From assembly GCA_016928525.1 (NCBI GenBank), contig JAFGKO010000009.1, positions 1 through 58,729 on the forward strand: 58,729 nt of DNA, in the 5' to 3' direction. Position 1 is the stretch's first letter. Every line of letters starts with the position of its first letter. The translations under genes were made by a program, and so were the position numbers. This DNA comes from Anaerolineales bacterium. GTDB lineage: Bacteria; Chloroflexota; Anaerolineae; Anaerolineales; Villigracilaceae. The notes under the pieces were generated by a model, which had not been told where the DNA came from, searched no databases, and was given only the letters and a program-made list of their open reading frames with translations. Shown here piece after piece: positions 38,813 through 46,565 of the stretch.

Positions 38813-39436
38813 CTATCCCTTCTTCGCGAAGCCCAGCGCGAACGCGCCCGTCATCAGGAAGAGCAGGGGGGTCAGGATCAGCATCACGAACGCGGGGCTG
38901 AAGAACAGCAACTGTTTGCCGGCTGAGATGAAGGCCAGCGCGATGCCGCCCAGGCCAATCAGCAAACCGCCGATGCCAACCCAGAAGAACCCTTTTGGCG
39001 CGCCCTTCCCCTGCGGGGACGATGTGGCAAAGAATGGGCCGAGGAAGATCACCAGTCCTGCCACGCCATGGAAGAGCGGTACGGCGATCTTCTTGAGTGT
39101 CTCCATCCCGCCGAGGCTGGTGATGGCAATGGCCAGGAAGCCGATCGCGGCGAACCATTTGAAGGCTGTCTTCCACTTCGGGAAGTACTCCTCCGCCAGC
39201 CCCATCGAAATTCCCAGCGGGATCAGGCTGGCGACGGTCAGCACCCAGGGCGAGGCCAGAATGTCGAGGCCGAGGAAGATCAGCAACAGCCCCGAAACCA
39301 GAAGCACTGCAAAACCCATCAGATAGTAGATGTTATGCAGTGCTTTGTGCAGGCCATAACGCTTCCAGAAGTACCAGCACAGGTACGCGGCAAGCAGGCC
39401 CGTGAGCAGAAGGAACAGATTGTCGAGCGTGAACAT
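38813..39436 (-). CDS. Seven-helix membrane protein, paralogue of the 34500 gene
   Basis: Protein of 207 aa with about seven helices and alternating Gly-rich turns. The pattern GLLLIFLGLDILASPW and GIGGLLIGLGGIALAFISAGK parallels the protein at 34500-35105. No cofactor motif. It stands alone between two operons. A Crp/Fnr-type operator lies 87 bp upstream of its start (39523-39538), so it is probably transcribed from its own regulated promoter. Confidence 0.75.
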   Translation of the reverse strand: MFTLDNLFLLLTGLLAAYLCWYFWKRYGLHKALHNIYYLMGFAVLLVSGLLLIFLGLDILASPWVLTVASLIPLGISMGLAEEYFPKWKTAFKWFAAIGFLAIAITSLGGMETLKKIAVPLFHGVAGLVIFLGPFFATSSPQGKGAPKGFFWVGIGGLLIGLGGIALAFISAGKQLLFFSPAFVMLILTPLLFLMTGAFALGFAKKG

Positions 39437-39522
39437 GGCATTCTCCTTTTTTGAATGAGATCATGACAACTCCACACGGTTGTCAGCTATGTGAATTATG
39501 GCACAAAACTGCATCAAATTTC

Positions 39523-39538
39523 TGTGACATATATCACA
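39523..39538 (-). promoter_or_regulatory. Crp/Fnr-family operator TGTGA-N6-TCACA
   Basis: Perfect half-sites with spacer CATATA, upstream of the minus-strand gene starting at 39436. Same class as the sites at 15220, 45119 and 48197. Confidence 0.6.
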
Positions 39539-39589
39539 CTCCGCTTCGCCTCTGGATCCTGGGCCTGTTTGCCGGTTGATAGGCCTGTT

Positions 39590-40381
39590 CTACGCTTTGG
39601 AATTCCACGCTTCGAGTATCCTGCGCGTGGACGGCAATAGCAGGTAGACAAGCAAGCCTGTGCTCATGACTGGTGCGACCAGGAACATCGAAAAGCGTCC
39701 CTTCACGACCACATCAGTCACGCCGACGGGGAAGCCTCCGAACATGGACATGGCCGCCGCAAAGATGCCTACCGGCAGCGCCCAGCGCTTACCCTTGACC
39801 AGCCCGAAGATGAACATCGCCCAGACCGCCGCGCCCCACCAGTTGACCATCTGCGACATGGCATACATCGAACTGATGAAGCCCTTGGCTTCGGTCTGGG
39901 TGCGGGAGATGGCGCCGACGCCGTCGATGAAGGTCAGCACGTAAGCCAGCCCGCTGACGAAAGCCAGCGCAATGATCTTCTTGTCCACGCCGCCGATCAA
40001 GAGCATCCCGAACCACAAAACAAATGCGATCAGGAATATCCACATGGTCGGCGCGGGCAGTCCAATGCTGGAGGGCGGAATGATCGGGAAGAATCCCGCC
40101 AGGATCTGTATGGTTGCTGCCACCGTCCCCCAGAACCAGGCCCATTTGGCATTGTTCAGGAAGCCGTACAGAACCATGACCCACAAGGCCCCAGCGGCCA
40201 CCCCCAGCCAACTGAGCAGCGCGAAAACGATCTGCACCGTGATGGCTTCATCGGGACGTTCCCCGGCGATTTTACCGTCTATGTTGACCTGGTAAATGCT
40301 TGCCATCAGGAACAGGACCAGCAGGCCAGTCAGGATGCCGACCACGGCCAGTGTTGCACCTAATTTGTTGTTGCCTTTCAT
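39590..40381 (-). CDS. Polytopic membrane protein, tandem paralogue (second of pair)
   Basis: Protein of 263 aa starting MKGNNKLGATLAVVGILTG behind AAAGGAG, with eight or nine helices. It aligns over its full length with the upstream protein at 40402-41217, including MWIFLIAFVLWFGMLLIGG, AYVLTFIDGV and VNWWGAAVWAMFIF. No catalytic motif or cofactor site is recognised. The pair arose by tandem duplication and probably forms one unit, cotranscribed from further upstream. Confidence 0.78.
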   Translation of the reverse strand: MKGNNKLGATLAVVGILTGLLVLFLMASIYQVNIDGKIAGERPDEAITVQIVFALLSWLGVAAGALWVMVLYGFLNNAKWAWFWGTVAATIQILAGFFPIIPPSSIGLPAPTMWIFLIAFVLWFGMLLIGGVDKKIIALAFVSGLAYVLTFIDGVGAISRTQTEAKGFISSMYAMSQMVNWWGAAVWAMFIFGLVKGKRWALPVGIFAAAMSMFGGFPVGVTDVVVKGRFSMFLVAPVMSTGLLVYLLLPSTRRILEAWNSKA

Positions 40382-40401
40382 GAATATCTCCTTTTGTTGG
40401 T

Positions 40402-41217
40402 TTACGATTGTTTGATGCCCAGTAGTTTCTGTGTGCCGGGCAGCAACAACACGATCAGCAAGATCGTGCTCAAAATTGGCGCTGGCAAAAACATCGAGAA
40501 GCGTTGAACCTCTGCTACATTGTGGATGCCCATCGGGTACCCGCCAATCATGGACATGACAGCGGCAAAGATTCCAACGGGAATCGCCCACGATTTTTGC
40601 TTGAGCGCCGCGAAAATGAAGATCGCCCAGGCCGCCGCTCCCCACCAATTAACCTGTTGAGAAACGACATACATCCCATTCCAAACTGTATTCGGATTCT
40701 CGACAAAGGTTGTCGGTGTCTGGAAGGTGGTCTGGAATTTGGAAATCGGAGCTACGCCATCAATAAAGGTCAGTACGTAAGCCAGGCCTGCTATAAATGT
40801 CAATCCGATGATTCTTTTATTCATACCACCGATGAACAACATCCCAAACCACATGACCGCCGCCAGAAGGAATACCCACATTGTCGGGACGGGCAATCCG
40901 CTGTCAGCGGCTGGGATCATGGGGAAGAATCCAGCCAGCAGGAGGACGGTCGCGGCGATTGCTCCCCAGAACCAAGCCCAATCCTGTTTCTTCAGAAAGC
41001 CCCACAAAACAGCAGCAGAAAGCGCGCCAGCCGCTGTTCCCAGCCAGCCAAGCATCGCGTAGACGATCCGTACGGTATTGCTCTCTTCCCATTCGCCCGC
41101 GGCAAAGTGGGTGTGGATGACCGTATTATAGGTATCTGCCAGGAAATATAGACACAGTATCCCTGCCAGAATGCCGAGCGCCGCCAGTACTGCCCCAAGT
41201 TTGTTATTGCCTTTCAT
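40402..41217 (-). CDS. Polytopic membrane protein, tandem paralogue (first of pair)
   Basis: Protein of 271 aa starting MKGNNKLGAVLAALGILAG, eight or nine helices. The sequence parallels the next gene nearly helix by helix; the main difference is a short insertion near residue 165 (QTTFQTPTTFVENPNT). The NWWGAAAWAIFIF segment is the best-conserved part of the pair. Function unknown. The intergenic gap of 20 nt indicates cotranscription. Confidence 0.78.
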   Translation of the reverse strand: MKGNNKLGAVLAALGILAGILCLYFLADTYNTVIHTHFAAGEWEESNTVRIVYAMLGWLGTAAGALSAAVLWGFLKKQDWAWFWGAIAATVLLLAGFFPMIPAADSGLPVPTMWVFLLAAVMWFGMLFIGGMNKRIIGLTFIAGLAYVLTFIDGVAPISKFQTTFQTPTTFVENPNTVWNGMYVVSQQVNWWGAAAWAIFIFAALKQKSWAIPVGIFAAVMSMIGGYPMGIHNVAEVQRFSMFLPAPILSTILLIVLLLPGTQKLLGIKQS

Positions 41218-41248
41218 AACGAACCTCCTGGATTTGAATTTGACGGTA

Positions 41249-41632
41249 TCATTGTCTTTTTTGCCGCTGAACGATCAACAGGCCAATGATGATTGCCCAG
41301 ACGACCAGGCGGACAGTCATGGCCATGATGCTGTCGGGGGCGACCACCCCGCGGTAGGCGGCCTGTAAGATCAGCATGACAGCCGTGTGCAGGCCAAATG
41401 TCCCGATGGCCGCGGGGATGGCGAATTTGTTGTTTTTCCAGATGATTATGGAAGAGAAAAAGATCGAAACCACGCCCATCACAAAGTTATAGACGGGTAG
41501 CCAATTGATCACGTAATAATCGGGTAGGATGCCCAGCAGCACCCTTCCGCCTGCGACCACGGCCATTGCCCCGATGACAAACGCCAGAATGGATGCAATC
41601 TTGTTGAGAATGGAATTGTTTTGAAATCTCAT
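41249..41632 (-). CDS. Small four-helix membrane protein, paralogue of the 53189 gene
   Basis: Protein of 127 aa from 41632. The core (ILAFVIGAMAVVAGGRVLLG, YYVINWLPVYNFVMG, YRGVVAPDSIMAMTVRLVVW) is nearly identical to the protein at 53189-53566. About four helices. I do not recognise the family, but its presence in two distant operons beside different genes suggests a general membrane-associated accessory role. Confidence 0.75.
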   Translation of the reverse strand: MRFQNNSILNKIASILAFVIGAMAVVAGGRVLLGILPDYYVINWLPVYNFVMGVVSIFFSSIIIWKNNKFAIPAAIGTFGLHTAVMLILQAAYRGVVAPDSIMAMTVRLVVWAIIIGLLIVQRQKRQ

Positions 41633-41664
41633 TTCATCACCATCTTGATTTGGCAGTGCTGAAA

Positions 41665-41919
41665 TCAGCGAACGGATTCTTGAACTTTCTTTCTTCGCTG
41701 CTTTTTGACAATGTAAGGGAGCACATATAAATATGAGCCGGTTATGGCCATGAAAAGCATGAGTATGGAAGGTAGTTTGTCCCATTTCTCCCAAAGAGCA
41801 GCAATTTCAGGACTGCCGACCATCTTGATAATGAACGCAGTCAGAATAAGTAATGCGGTCGGTACCGCAATCCAGCGGTGTATATGGCGGAACCATTTGT
41901 TGAGAAATTTATTTATCAA
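41665..41919 (-). CDS. Small two-helix membrane protein
   Basis: Protein of 84 aa: WFRHIHRWIAVPTALLILTAF, then a second helix (ILMLFMAITGSYLYVLPYIV) and a basic tail. The RHIHRW entry to the first helix resembles PepSY-associated or cytochrome b-like helices, with two histidines that might bind heme. It overlaps the BON-domain gene upstream by 11 nt. Function unknown. Confidence 0.6.
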   Translation of the reverse strand: MINKFLNKWFRHIHRWIAVPTALLILTAFIIKMVGSPEIAALWEKWDKLPSILMLFMAITGSYLYVLPYIVKKQRRKKVQESVR

Positions 41920-42205
41920 GGTTTCCTTTTTTGTTTTGCAAATTCAAGTTGACTATCCTGGCCGGACTAGGCGCCCCGGGCGCTTCGATGCGGTTGACGA
42001 TCCCGCGCACGCCGGGCACATCTTCCGCCAGCTCGGCCGCAGCGATGCGGATTTCAAGCGCCGTTACCACGCCTGCCAGATGGGCGATCCCATTTAGCAC
42101 GCCCACGCGCAAGTTTGCGAATGCGGTGCGCTCATCAGCGGCAAACTTTGCCAGGATGGTTTTGCGCAGGGTGTCGTCAGAGAATCGATACTTGTCTTGA
42201 GTCAT
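41909..42205 (-). CDS. Small BON-domain protein
   Basis: Protein of 98 aa. Residues 30-90 fit the BON fold (LRVGVLNGIAHLAGVVTALEIR ... DVPGVRGIVNRIE), with the typical VxGxV and final VxxVxN/R pattern. BON domains bind lipids or mediate protein contacts at the membrane. There is no signal peptide. It heads the minus-strand run leading to 39590. Confidence 0.75.
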   Translation of the reverse strand: MTQDKYRFSDDTLRKTILAKFAADERTAFANLRVGVLNGIAHLAGVVTALEIRIAAAELAEDVPGVRGIVNRIEAPGAPSPARIVNLNLQNKKGNLDK

Positions 42206-42220
42206 AGCTCCTCAAAATAG

Positions 42221-42260
42221 AAACAGGCCAGTCTGTTTTAGTGTACAGACTGGCCTGTTT
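42221..42260. terminator. Bidirectional terminator hairpin
   Basis: AAACAGGCCAGTCTGT (42221-42236) and ACAGACTGGCCTGTTT (42245-42260) form a perfect 16-bp stem with an 8-nt loop, with T-rich sequence on both sides. It lies downstream of the Crp/Fnr gene and upstream of the BON gene. Confidence 0.8.
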
Positions 42261-42289
42261 TTTGTATACGACTTATGTCGTGTGAATTT

Positions 42290-43030
42290 TCACAAATCGC
42301 CGCGTTTTGCCAATCCCTGTGGGTCGAGCAGGATGATGGTCTGTTTCTCCACCCTGAGCAATCCCTCCGCTTCGAGCGTTTTCAAGGCGCGGCTGAGCAC
42401 ATCGCGCACGGTACCGAGGCGGACCGCCATTTCGTCGAAGGTCGTCCACTCGCGGCGTGGGACCAGCAATTGTCCGTCAATCGATTCGGCATGTTGCAGA
42501 AGTGTGTTTGCCAGGCGGGACTCTACATTACGCAGGGACAGGTCTTCCACCAATCCAATGTAATGCAGCACGCGGTCACTCAGATGGTGGATGATTGCCA
42601 TTGCCAATGCCGGAGATTGTTTTGCAAGCGCTAAAAATTTCTCTGCTGGAATCGCCCACACGTCCACGTCTTCAAGCGCCATCACCGTACCGGGATAGGT
42701 TGTGCCGCTGAAAACAGCAATATCCCCAAAGATTTCACCTGATTTCAGGAATAACATCGCCTGCTCACGACCCTCGCGCGACATGCGCGTTGCCTTTACC
42801 CAGCCGCGCTCCAGAAGGTAAAGCGTGTCAGCCGGCTCGCCTTCAATGTAAATAACTTGTCCTGCGTCGAAATGACGCAGCGTAGCAATGGCCGCAATGC
42901 GTTCCAGTACATCACGCGAACAACCGTTGAAGTGGCGGATTTTTGCAAGGAGCGCTTCCAGCCGGGGCAAATGTTTGGGGTCAGAAACCAGGTTGAATGT
43001 CATGAATGATGCGTCCTGTCTGGATTGCAT
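42290..43030 (-). CDS. Crp/Fnr-family transcriptional regulator (first copy)
   Basis: Regulator of up to 246 aa: cyclic-nucleotide-type sensor domain (residues 30-140, including IYIEGEPADTLYLLERGWVK), dimer helix, and HTH (EMAVRLGTVRDVLSRALKTL, about residues 198-217). The recognition helix has Arg-Asp and a later Arg, close to the Arg-Glu...Arg set that reads TGTGA in Crp. Only one Cys is seen (FNGCSRDV), so it is not an Fnr-type cluster protein. The cAMP-binding residues are not conserved. ATG 43003 is an alternative start. It follows the NapH-like gene in the same direction, and could bind the TGTGA-N6-TCACA sites. Confidence 0.88.
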   Translation of the reverse strand: MQSRQDASFMTFNLVSDPKHLPRLEALLAKIRHFNGCSRDVLERIAAIATLRHFDAGQVIYIEGEPADTLYLLERGWVKATRMSREGREQAMLFLKSGEIFGDIAVFSGTTYPGTVMALEDVDVWAIPAEKFLALAKQSPALAMAIIHHLSDRVLHYIGLVEDLSLRNVESRLANTLLQHAESIDGQLLVPRREWTTFDEMAVRLGTVRDVLSRALKTLEAEGLLRVEKQTIILLDPQGLAKRGDL

Positions 43031-43050
43031 CTCATTCTACCCCAAACCGG

Positions 43051-43890
43051 TCAGGTTTTGAGCACGCGCAATGTCAGCGCATCTTCGCGCGCGCAAGTTT
43101 CCAGGCATTCCAGGCAGCGGATGCATTCGGGGTCGCTCAGGTTATCGGGCACATCCTGGATGCCCATCGAGCACTCGATATCGCAGCGTCCGCAGTGGTT
43201 GCAGTGGTCATTGTCGCTGGTGATGCGCACGGGCGAGATTTTGTTGAAGATGGCCAGCGTCGCGCCGAGCGGACAGAAGTATTTGCACCAGAAGCGTTCC
43301 ACCAAAATGGAGCCCGCCAGGAAGACGACGAGCGTGATCCATAGCAGTGTGGTCATATGCAGACCGAACACGGCGCGTACGGGACAAAATTCGCGTAGTG
43401 GCGGGAAGGCCACGAGGAGGCTGGCAAACAGAACCAGCGCGAGTACGAGATATTTTGCATAACGGAGCGGGCGGTCAATGGAGGCGGGCAGGCGCAGGGG
43501 CAGGATCGTTTTACTGGGTTTGCCGCGGACGTGACGCTTCTCGCCGAGAAGTTTCCGCGTCCACTCTGCAACAAAATCCTGGATCGCGCCCAATCCGCAC
43601 AGCCAGCCGCAGAAGGCTCGTCCCGCCACCAGCGAGACTCCCAGCGTGGCGATCAGGACCGAGAAGTTGAGCAGGTTGGTGGATTTGAGCGTGTGCCCGT
43701 TGAAGAGGTAGGGCAGGAGCGTTTCGATTCCGCCGAACGCGCAGAATGAGTCGAACGATCCGCCGCGCGAGGCTTCGCCTGGCATGATATGGCGCAGGCC
43801 GAGCACAAATGTGCCGATCACCACCAGCCATTGGATGGTGCGGCGGCTTTTGGCAAGCGAGAAGGATTTTTCACGGGCAGCGGCGTTCAT
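43051..43890 (-). CDS. NapH/CcoG-like membrane 4Fe-4S protein
   Basis: Protein of 279 aa from 43890 with about five helices. The first membrane motif is AFCGWLCGLGAIQDF and the second WCKYFCPLGATLAIF, typical of NapH/NosR-type quinol-handling proteins. The C-terminal ferredoxin part has CNHCGRCDIECSMG and CIRCLECLETC for two 4Fe-4S clusters. It probably moves electrons between the quinone pool and a periplasmic or membrane partner. The start overlaps the small gene before it. The Crp/Fnr gene follows after 20 nt. Confidence 0.88.
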   Translation of the reverse strand: MNAAAREKSFSLAKSRRTIQWLVVIGTFVLGLRHIMPGEASRGGSFDSFCAFGGIETLLPYLFNGHTLKSTNLLNFSVLIATLGVSLVAGRAFCGWLCGLGAIQDFVAEWTRKLLGEKRHVRGKPSKTILPLRLPASIDRPLRYAKYLVLALVLFASLLVAFPPLREFCPVRAVFGLHMTTLLWITLVVFLAGSILVERFWCKYFCPLGATLAIFNKISPVRITSDNDHCNHCGRCDIECSMGIQDVPDNLSDPECIRCLECLETCAREDALTLRVLKT

Positions 43891-44066
43891 ACCAGGGACT
43901 CCAACGTCAGACAGGCGAGTTGCATCAGGGCGCCTCTGCCGTAGCCTTCGCCGCCGCGTTCGGGCCCAAAGCCCAGCAGGATGCCAAGCAGGAGAAAGAC
44001 CACATACGCGGTAATGATGATGGCGGGGTAGTAACGAGGGTTGATTTTCATCGATGTTTTTGTCAT
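43887..44066 (-). CDS. Small single-helix membrane protein upstream of NapH-like gene
   Basis: Protein of 59 aa (MTKTSMKINPRYYPAIIITA...) with one helix (AIIITAYVVFLLLGILLGFG) and a Gly-rich tail (ERGGEGYGRG). The stop overlaps the ATG of the NapH-like gene (ATGA), indicating coupling and probably a small partner subunit. No family recognised. MKIN at 44051 is an alternative start. Confidence 0.6.
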   Translation of the reverse strand: MTKTSMKINPRYYPAIIITAYVVFLLLGILLGFGPERGGEGYGRGALMQLACLTLESLV

Positions 44067-44072
44067 ACAGGC

Positions 44073-44109
44073 AGGCGTGACGCACCCTGGCCCGGGATAC
44101 GTCACGCCT
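44073..44109 (-). terminator. Stem-loop between two minus-strand genes
   Basis: AGGCGTGACG (44073-44082) and CGTCACGCCT (44100-44109) pair perfectly. It separates the 44130-44978 gene from the downstream NapH-like operon. Confidence 0.6.
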
Positions 44110-44129
44110 TCAGGAGAATGTGCCTGAAA

Positions 44130-44978
44130 TCAGGCCTCTGGTGCCTCATTTTCTTCTAATAAATGTTTTTTGAAGAAAGGCACCACGGTAAAGATCAGAA
44201 CGCCAATGGCGAGCAGTGCTCCGTAAAAATAATCCAGCGTTTTGGTGCGGATGAATTGTGTCGGAACGTTGATCATGAGAATTGTGCAGGAAGCGAGGAC
44301 TGCCATCCACCAGCCCCTGCGTTTGCCCATCGCCAGCAGCGGGATCGACATGAACAGGAAGATGACCGCCACCCAGTTCACTTCGCCAGCCCAGCGGAAG
44401 AGCCACCAGGTAAAGTCAGGATACATGGGGAAGCCGGGGCGGGTGGCCATGGTGCGCTGGGCGCCGATCCCAATGGTGAAGGCGTGCGTGGTTAACATGC
44501 CGATGAAGGTTAGTGCGGCAAATCGCGTCCATTTTTGTATTTTTGTTCCATGGTGGAGAAAGATGAAACTCCAAAAGCCGGCCAGGCCAATAAATGCAAT
44601 TACCATTGGCAGGGGAAAGCCAGGCACCCAACTGATATAGGGCAGGAACATAAAGAAACCGCCGATTGAAGGCAGGGCGAAAAGGGACAGGGCGAGAGGG
44701 TAAGTCCACTCGCTGCCCTTTTTGATCTCTTGCGAGATGATGACCAACGCCGCGCCACCCGCAAAAATCAGCGCTCGCCAGGCTGAGTAGAAAATGTCAA
44801 AAAGTGGCAAGCCGCTCGAAAAGGCTGGGAACCCCTTTTCTATGTGGGCGGTCAAATGAATCAACACCCGTTCCAACGAGGTTTGTACCAGGAACGGGAT
44901 GATATAAGCCATCACGAGCCCAATCACGATGGCAATGACAGACATGATCGTACGGTTCTTTTGAGAAGTCTCTTTCAT
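44130..44978 (-). CDS. Eight-helix membrane protein, unknown function
   Basis: Protein of 282 aa with about eight helices. Loop features include LHHGTKIQKW and the aromatic FTWWLFRWAGEVNW near residue 190. No cofactor motif and no clear family. It is preceded by a perfect 50-bp palindrome and a Crp/Fnr-type operator, so it is probably the first gene of a regulated unit that may read into the NapH-like genes. Confidence 0.65.
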   Translation of the reverse strand: MKETSQKNRTIMSVIAIVIGLVMAYIIPFLVQTSLERVLIHLTAHIEKGFPAFSSGLPLFDIFYSAWRALIFAGGAALVIISQEIKKGSEWTYPLALSLFALPSIGGFFMFLPYISWVPGFPLPMVIAFIGLAGFWSFIFLHHGTKIQKWTRFAALTFIGMLTTHAFTIGIGAQRTMATRPGFPMYPDFTWWLFRWAGEVNWVAVIFLFMSIPLLAMGKRRGWWMAVLASCTILMINVPTQFIRTKTLDYFYGALLAIGVLIFTVVPFFKKHLLEENEAPEA

Positions 44979-45028
44979 AACAGCCTCCGCATATGATTTG
45001 GGTGTATTTCATTTGAGTTGAAGGAAAG

Positions 45029-45078
45029 TCGGAAAAACGGGTGTGCGGGGGGTACCCCCCGCACACCCGTTTTTCCGA
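45029..45078. repeat. Perfect 50-bp palindrome with imperfect outer arms
   Basis: The 25 bases 45029-45053 (TCGGAAAAACGGGTGTGCGG, then GGGGT) are the exact reverse complement of 45054-45078, with no loop. Outside it, CATATG...GGGTG...TTTCA...AGTTG on the left (from about 44990) matches the complement of the right side up to about 45113. The whole 120-bp element is an extended palindrome in the leader of the 44978 gene. Confidence 0.85.
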
Positions 45079-45118
45079 AACTTTTCAACTTATTTGAAAC
45101 GCACCCATATGATTTATA

Positions 45119-45134
45119 TGTGAACAATATCACA
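45119..45134 (-). promoter_or_regulatory. Crp/Fnr-family operator TGTGA-N6-TCACA
   Basis: Perfect half-sites with spacer ACAATA. The flank to its right (GTGACAAAGTCTTTGC, TTAACGCAAA) is shared with the 48197 site. It lies upstream of the gene starting at 44978. Confidence 0.6.
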
Positions 45135-45178
45135 AGGATGTGACAAAGTCTTTGCTTTAACGCAAATCCGGGAATATA

Positions 45179-45213
45179 GAAACAGGTGTTGCATTGTCTG
45201 CAACACCTGTTTC
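45179..45213 (-). terminator. Terminator of the 45234-46355 genes
   Basis: GAAACAGGTGTTGCA (45179-45193) and TGCAACACCTGTTTC (45199-45213) form a perfect 15-bp stem with a 5-nt loop, 20 nt beyond the 45234 gene end. Confidence 0.8.
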
Positions 45214-45233
45214 TCATGTGTATGTCGAACGGG

Positions 45234-45713
45234 TTAGTTCCCGTTCCAAAGCGGATGCCCGGTTCCGTCTCGCAAAGCAACGCTTTGGGCGTTGTTGAGA
45301 TTGGTCATGCGCGTGATTTCGAAATGGCCGTTCTCGTCAAAGCCTTCCAGCCGGAGTATGTCCCCGTTCTGGGCGCTGAATCCAAATCCCTGCGCATAAC
45401 GCCACGCGCGACCACTCACATTGAGTATTTGCCCGTTGGGTAGCTGCATGGATAGTCCTCGGTTGCTGATGTTCAACACCTGCCCGTTGATGACGCTGTT
45501 CTCCTTGATCTCACTTTCGTGCTCTTTTGCGGACTGGCTGTCTACAGCAGGCTCGAGCACCGTCTCCCCGGCAGGTTGCTGCCTGGATGCGTTGCCCTGG
45601 TTCTGTTCCTGCCCGCCGTCAGCAAGTTTAACAGATGTGCGGTAGGCCGCCCCGGCGAGCAGGATCCCTAAAAATGATGCATACAAGCCCCAGAAGACCA
45701 TTTTTTTTAACAT
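45234..45713 (-). CDS. Membrane-anchored small protein with beta-type C-terminal domain
   Basis: Protein of 159 aa: one N-terminal helix (MVFWGLYASFLGILLAGAAY), a Gln/Glu-rich linker (about residues 30-70), and a globular part from residue 75 with repeated short strands (INGQVLNISNRGLSMQLPNG, then DILRLEGFDENGHFEITRM). It resembles small extracytoplasmic domains seen beside DUF4405 membrane cytochromes. It lies 12 nt downstream of such a gene, so a joint function is likely. No firm family. Confidence 0.65.
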   Translation of the reverse strand: MLKKMVFWGLYASFLGILLAGAAYRTSVKLADGGQEQNQGNASRQQPAGETVLEPAVDSQSAKEHESEIKENSVINGQVLNISNRGLSMQLPNGQILNVSGRAWRYAQGFGFSAQNGDILRLEGFDENGHFEITRMTNLNNAQSVALRDGTGHPLWNGN

Positions 45714-45725
45714 TGTGTTTCTCCT

Positions 45726-46355
45726 CTACTGTGACAGACTTCCTTGTCCTGGCAGGGTCCCCCTAAATTGTATTGGTTCGATCAACAATTTTCCGGCAAC
45801 CTTGAGTATCCAGCGCCAATGGATGGCGAAATGCAGGACAGTGGCAGCGATCATGATCACGCCTGACCAGGTGTGGATCACATCCCAAACAGGGCGACTG
45901 AAAATCAGAATGGCAGTGCGCGCGCTTGCACCCTGTCCGCCGGGAAAAAACAGGAAATATAAACTGCTGATAGCAACAATCAATCCGCTTAACCCGACCA
46001 CGCCATTGATTATTAAGTTGAACTGTCCACGGACGTTCATGCCCTGGCATTGACCGAGCATGATTTTGAAGATCCGTTTTGTCATCGTCAAGATCCATGA
46101 CCAGTGCATGGGGATGTGGATGGCTGCGATTGCGATCATCACCACCCCCGCCCAGGTATGGATCAAATCCCAGGTGGTGCGGCTGAAGAGGACGACGATC
46201 CCATAATAAGGGTTGCGGCCTCCCTGGTAGCCTCCATTTGGCAGGAGTAAAAAATAAACGCTGGAAAATATGGTAAACAAACCACTAGCGGTCAGTAGAA
46301 GCACCACCAGCCAGTTATTGCGGGTTTGATGGGAGAGACTAAGTTTTGAACTCAT
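45726..46355 (-). CDS. DUF4405-type membrane protein with duplicated two-helix unit
   Basis: Protein of 209 aa from ATG 46355. It contains two copies of one unit: a helix (LLLTASGLFTIFSSVYFLLLP; ISSLYFLFFPGG) followed by WDLIHTWAGVVMIA...HIPMHWSWIL and WDVIHTWSGVIMIA...HFAIHWRWIL. The paired His in each unit suggest heme b ligation, as in cytochrome b561-like DUF4405 proteins. The internal duplication is clear. It may transfer electrons across the membrane; the gene after it encodes a likely extracytoplasmic partner. Confidence 0.8.
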   Translation of the reverse strand: MSSKLSLSHQTRNNWLVVLLLTASGLFTIFSSVYFLLLPNGGYQGGRNPYYGIVVLFSRTTWDLIHTWAGVVMIAIAAIHIPMHWSWILTMTKRIFKIMLGQCQGMNVRGQFNLIINGVVGLSGLIVAISSLYFLFFPGGQGASARTAILIFSRPVWDVIHTWSGVIMIAATVLHFAIHWRWILKVAGKLLIEPIQFRGTLPGQGSLSQ

Positions 46356-46496
46356 CTTGATTTCTTTCTTCAATGCTGGAAAAGTTGTTTTTTTTCATTG
46401 CCATCATACCGGGATACTGTAAAGGAAATTTGTAAAATATGTAAAGAAAATGTGAAATTGTTTATGAATGTTCCTTTAATATTTGCCACCTTAAAC

Positions 46497-46530
46497 AAAA
46501 CAGGTAACTGTTTTGACAGATACCTGTTTT
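46497..46530 (-). terminator. Terminator of the FmdE-like lipoprotein gene
   Basis: AAAACAGGTA (46497-46506) and TACCTGTTTT (46521-46530) pair perfectly. It lies 36 nt beyond the gene end. The rest of 46374-46565 is AT-rich without a gene. Confidence 0.65.
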
Positions 46531-46565
46531 GTTATTGGTTCGGGAAGTGTGCTCTCTTTTTTGGA

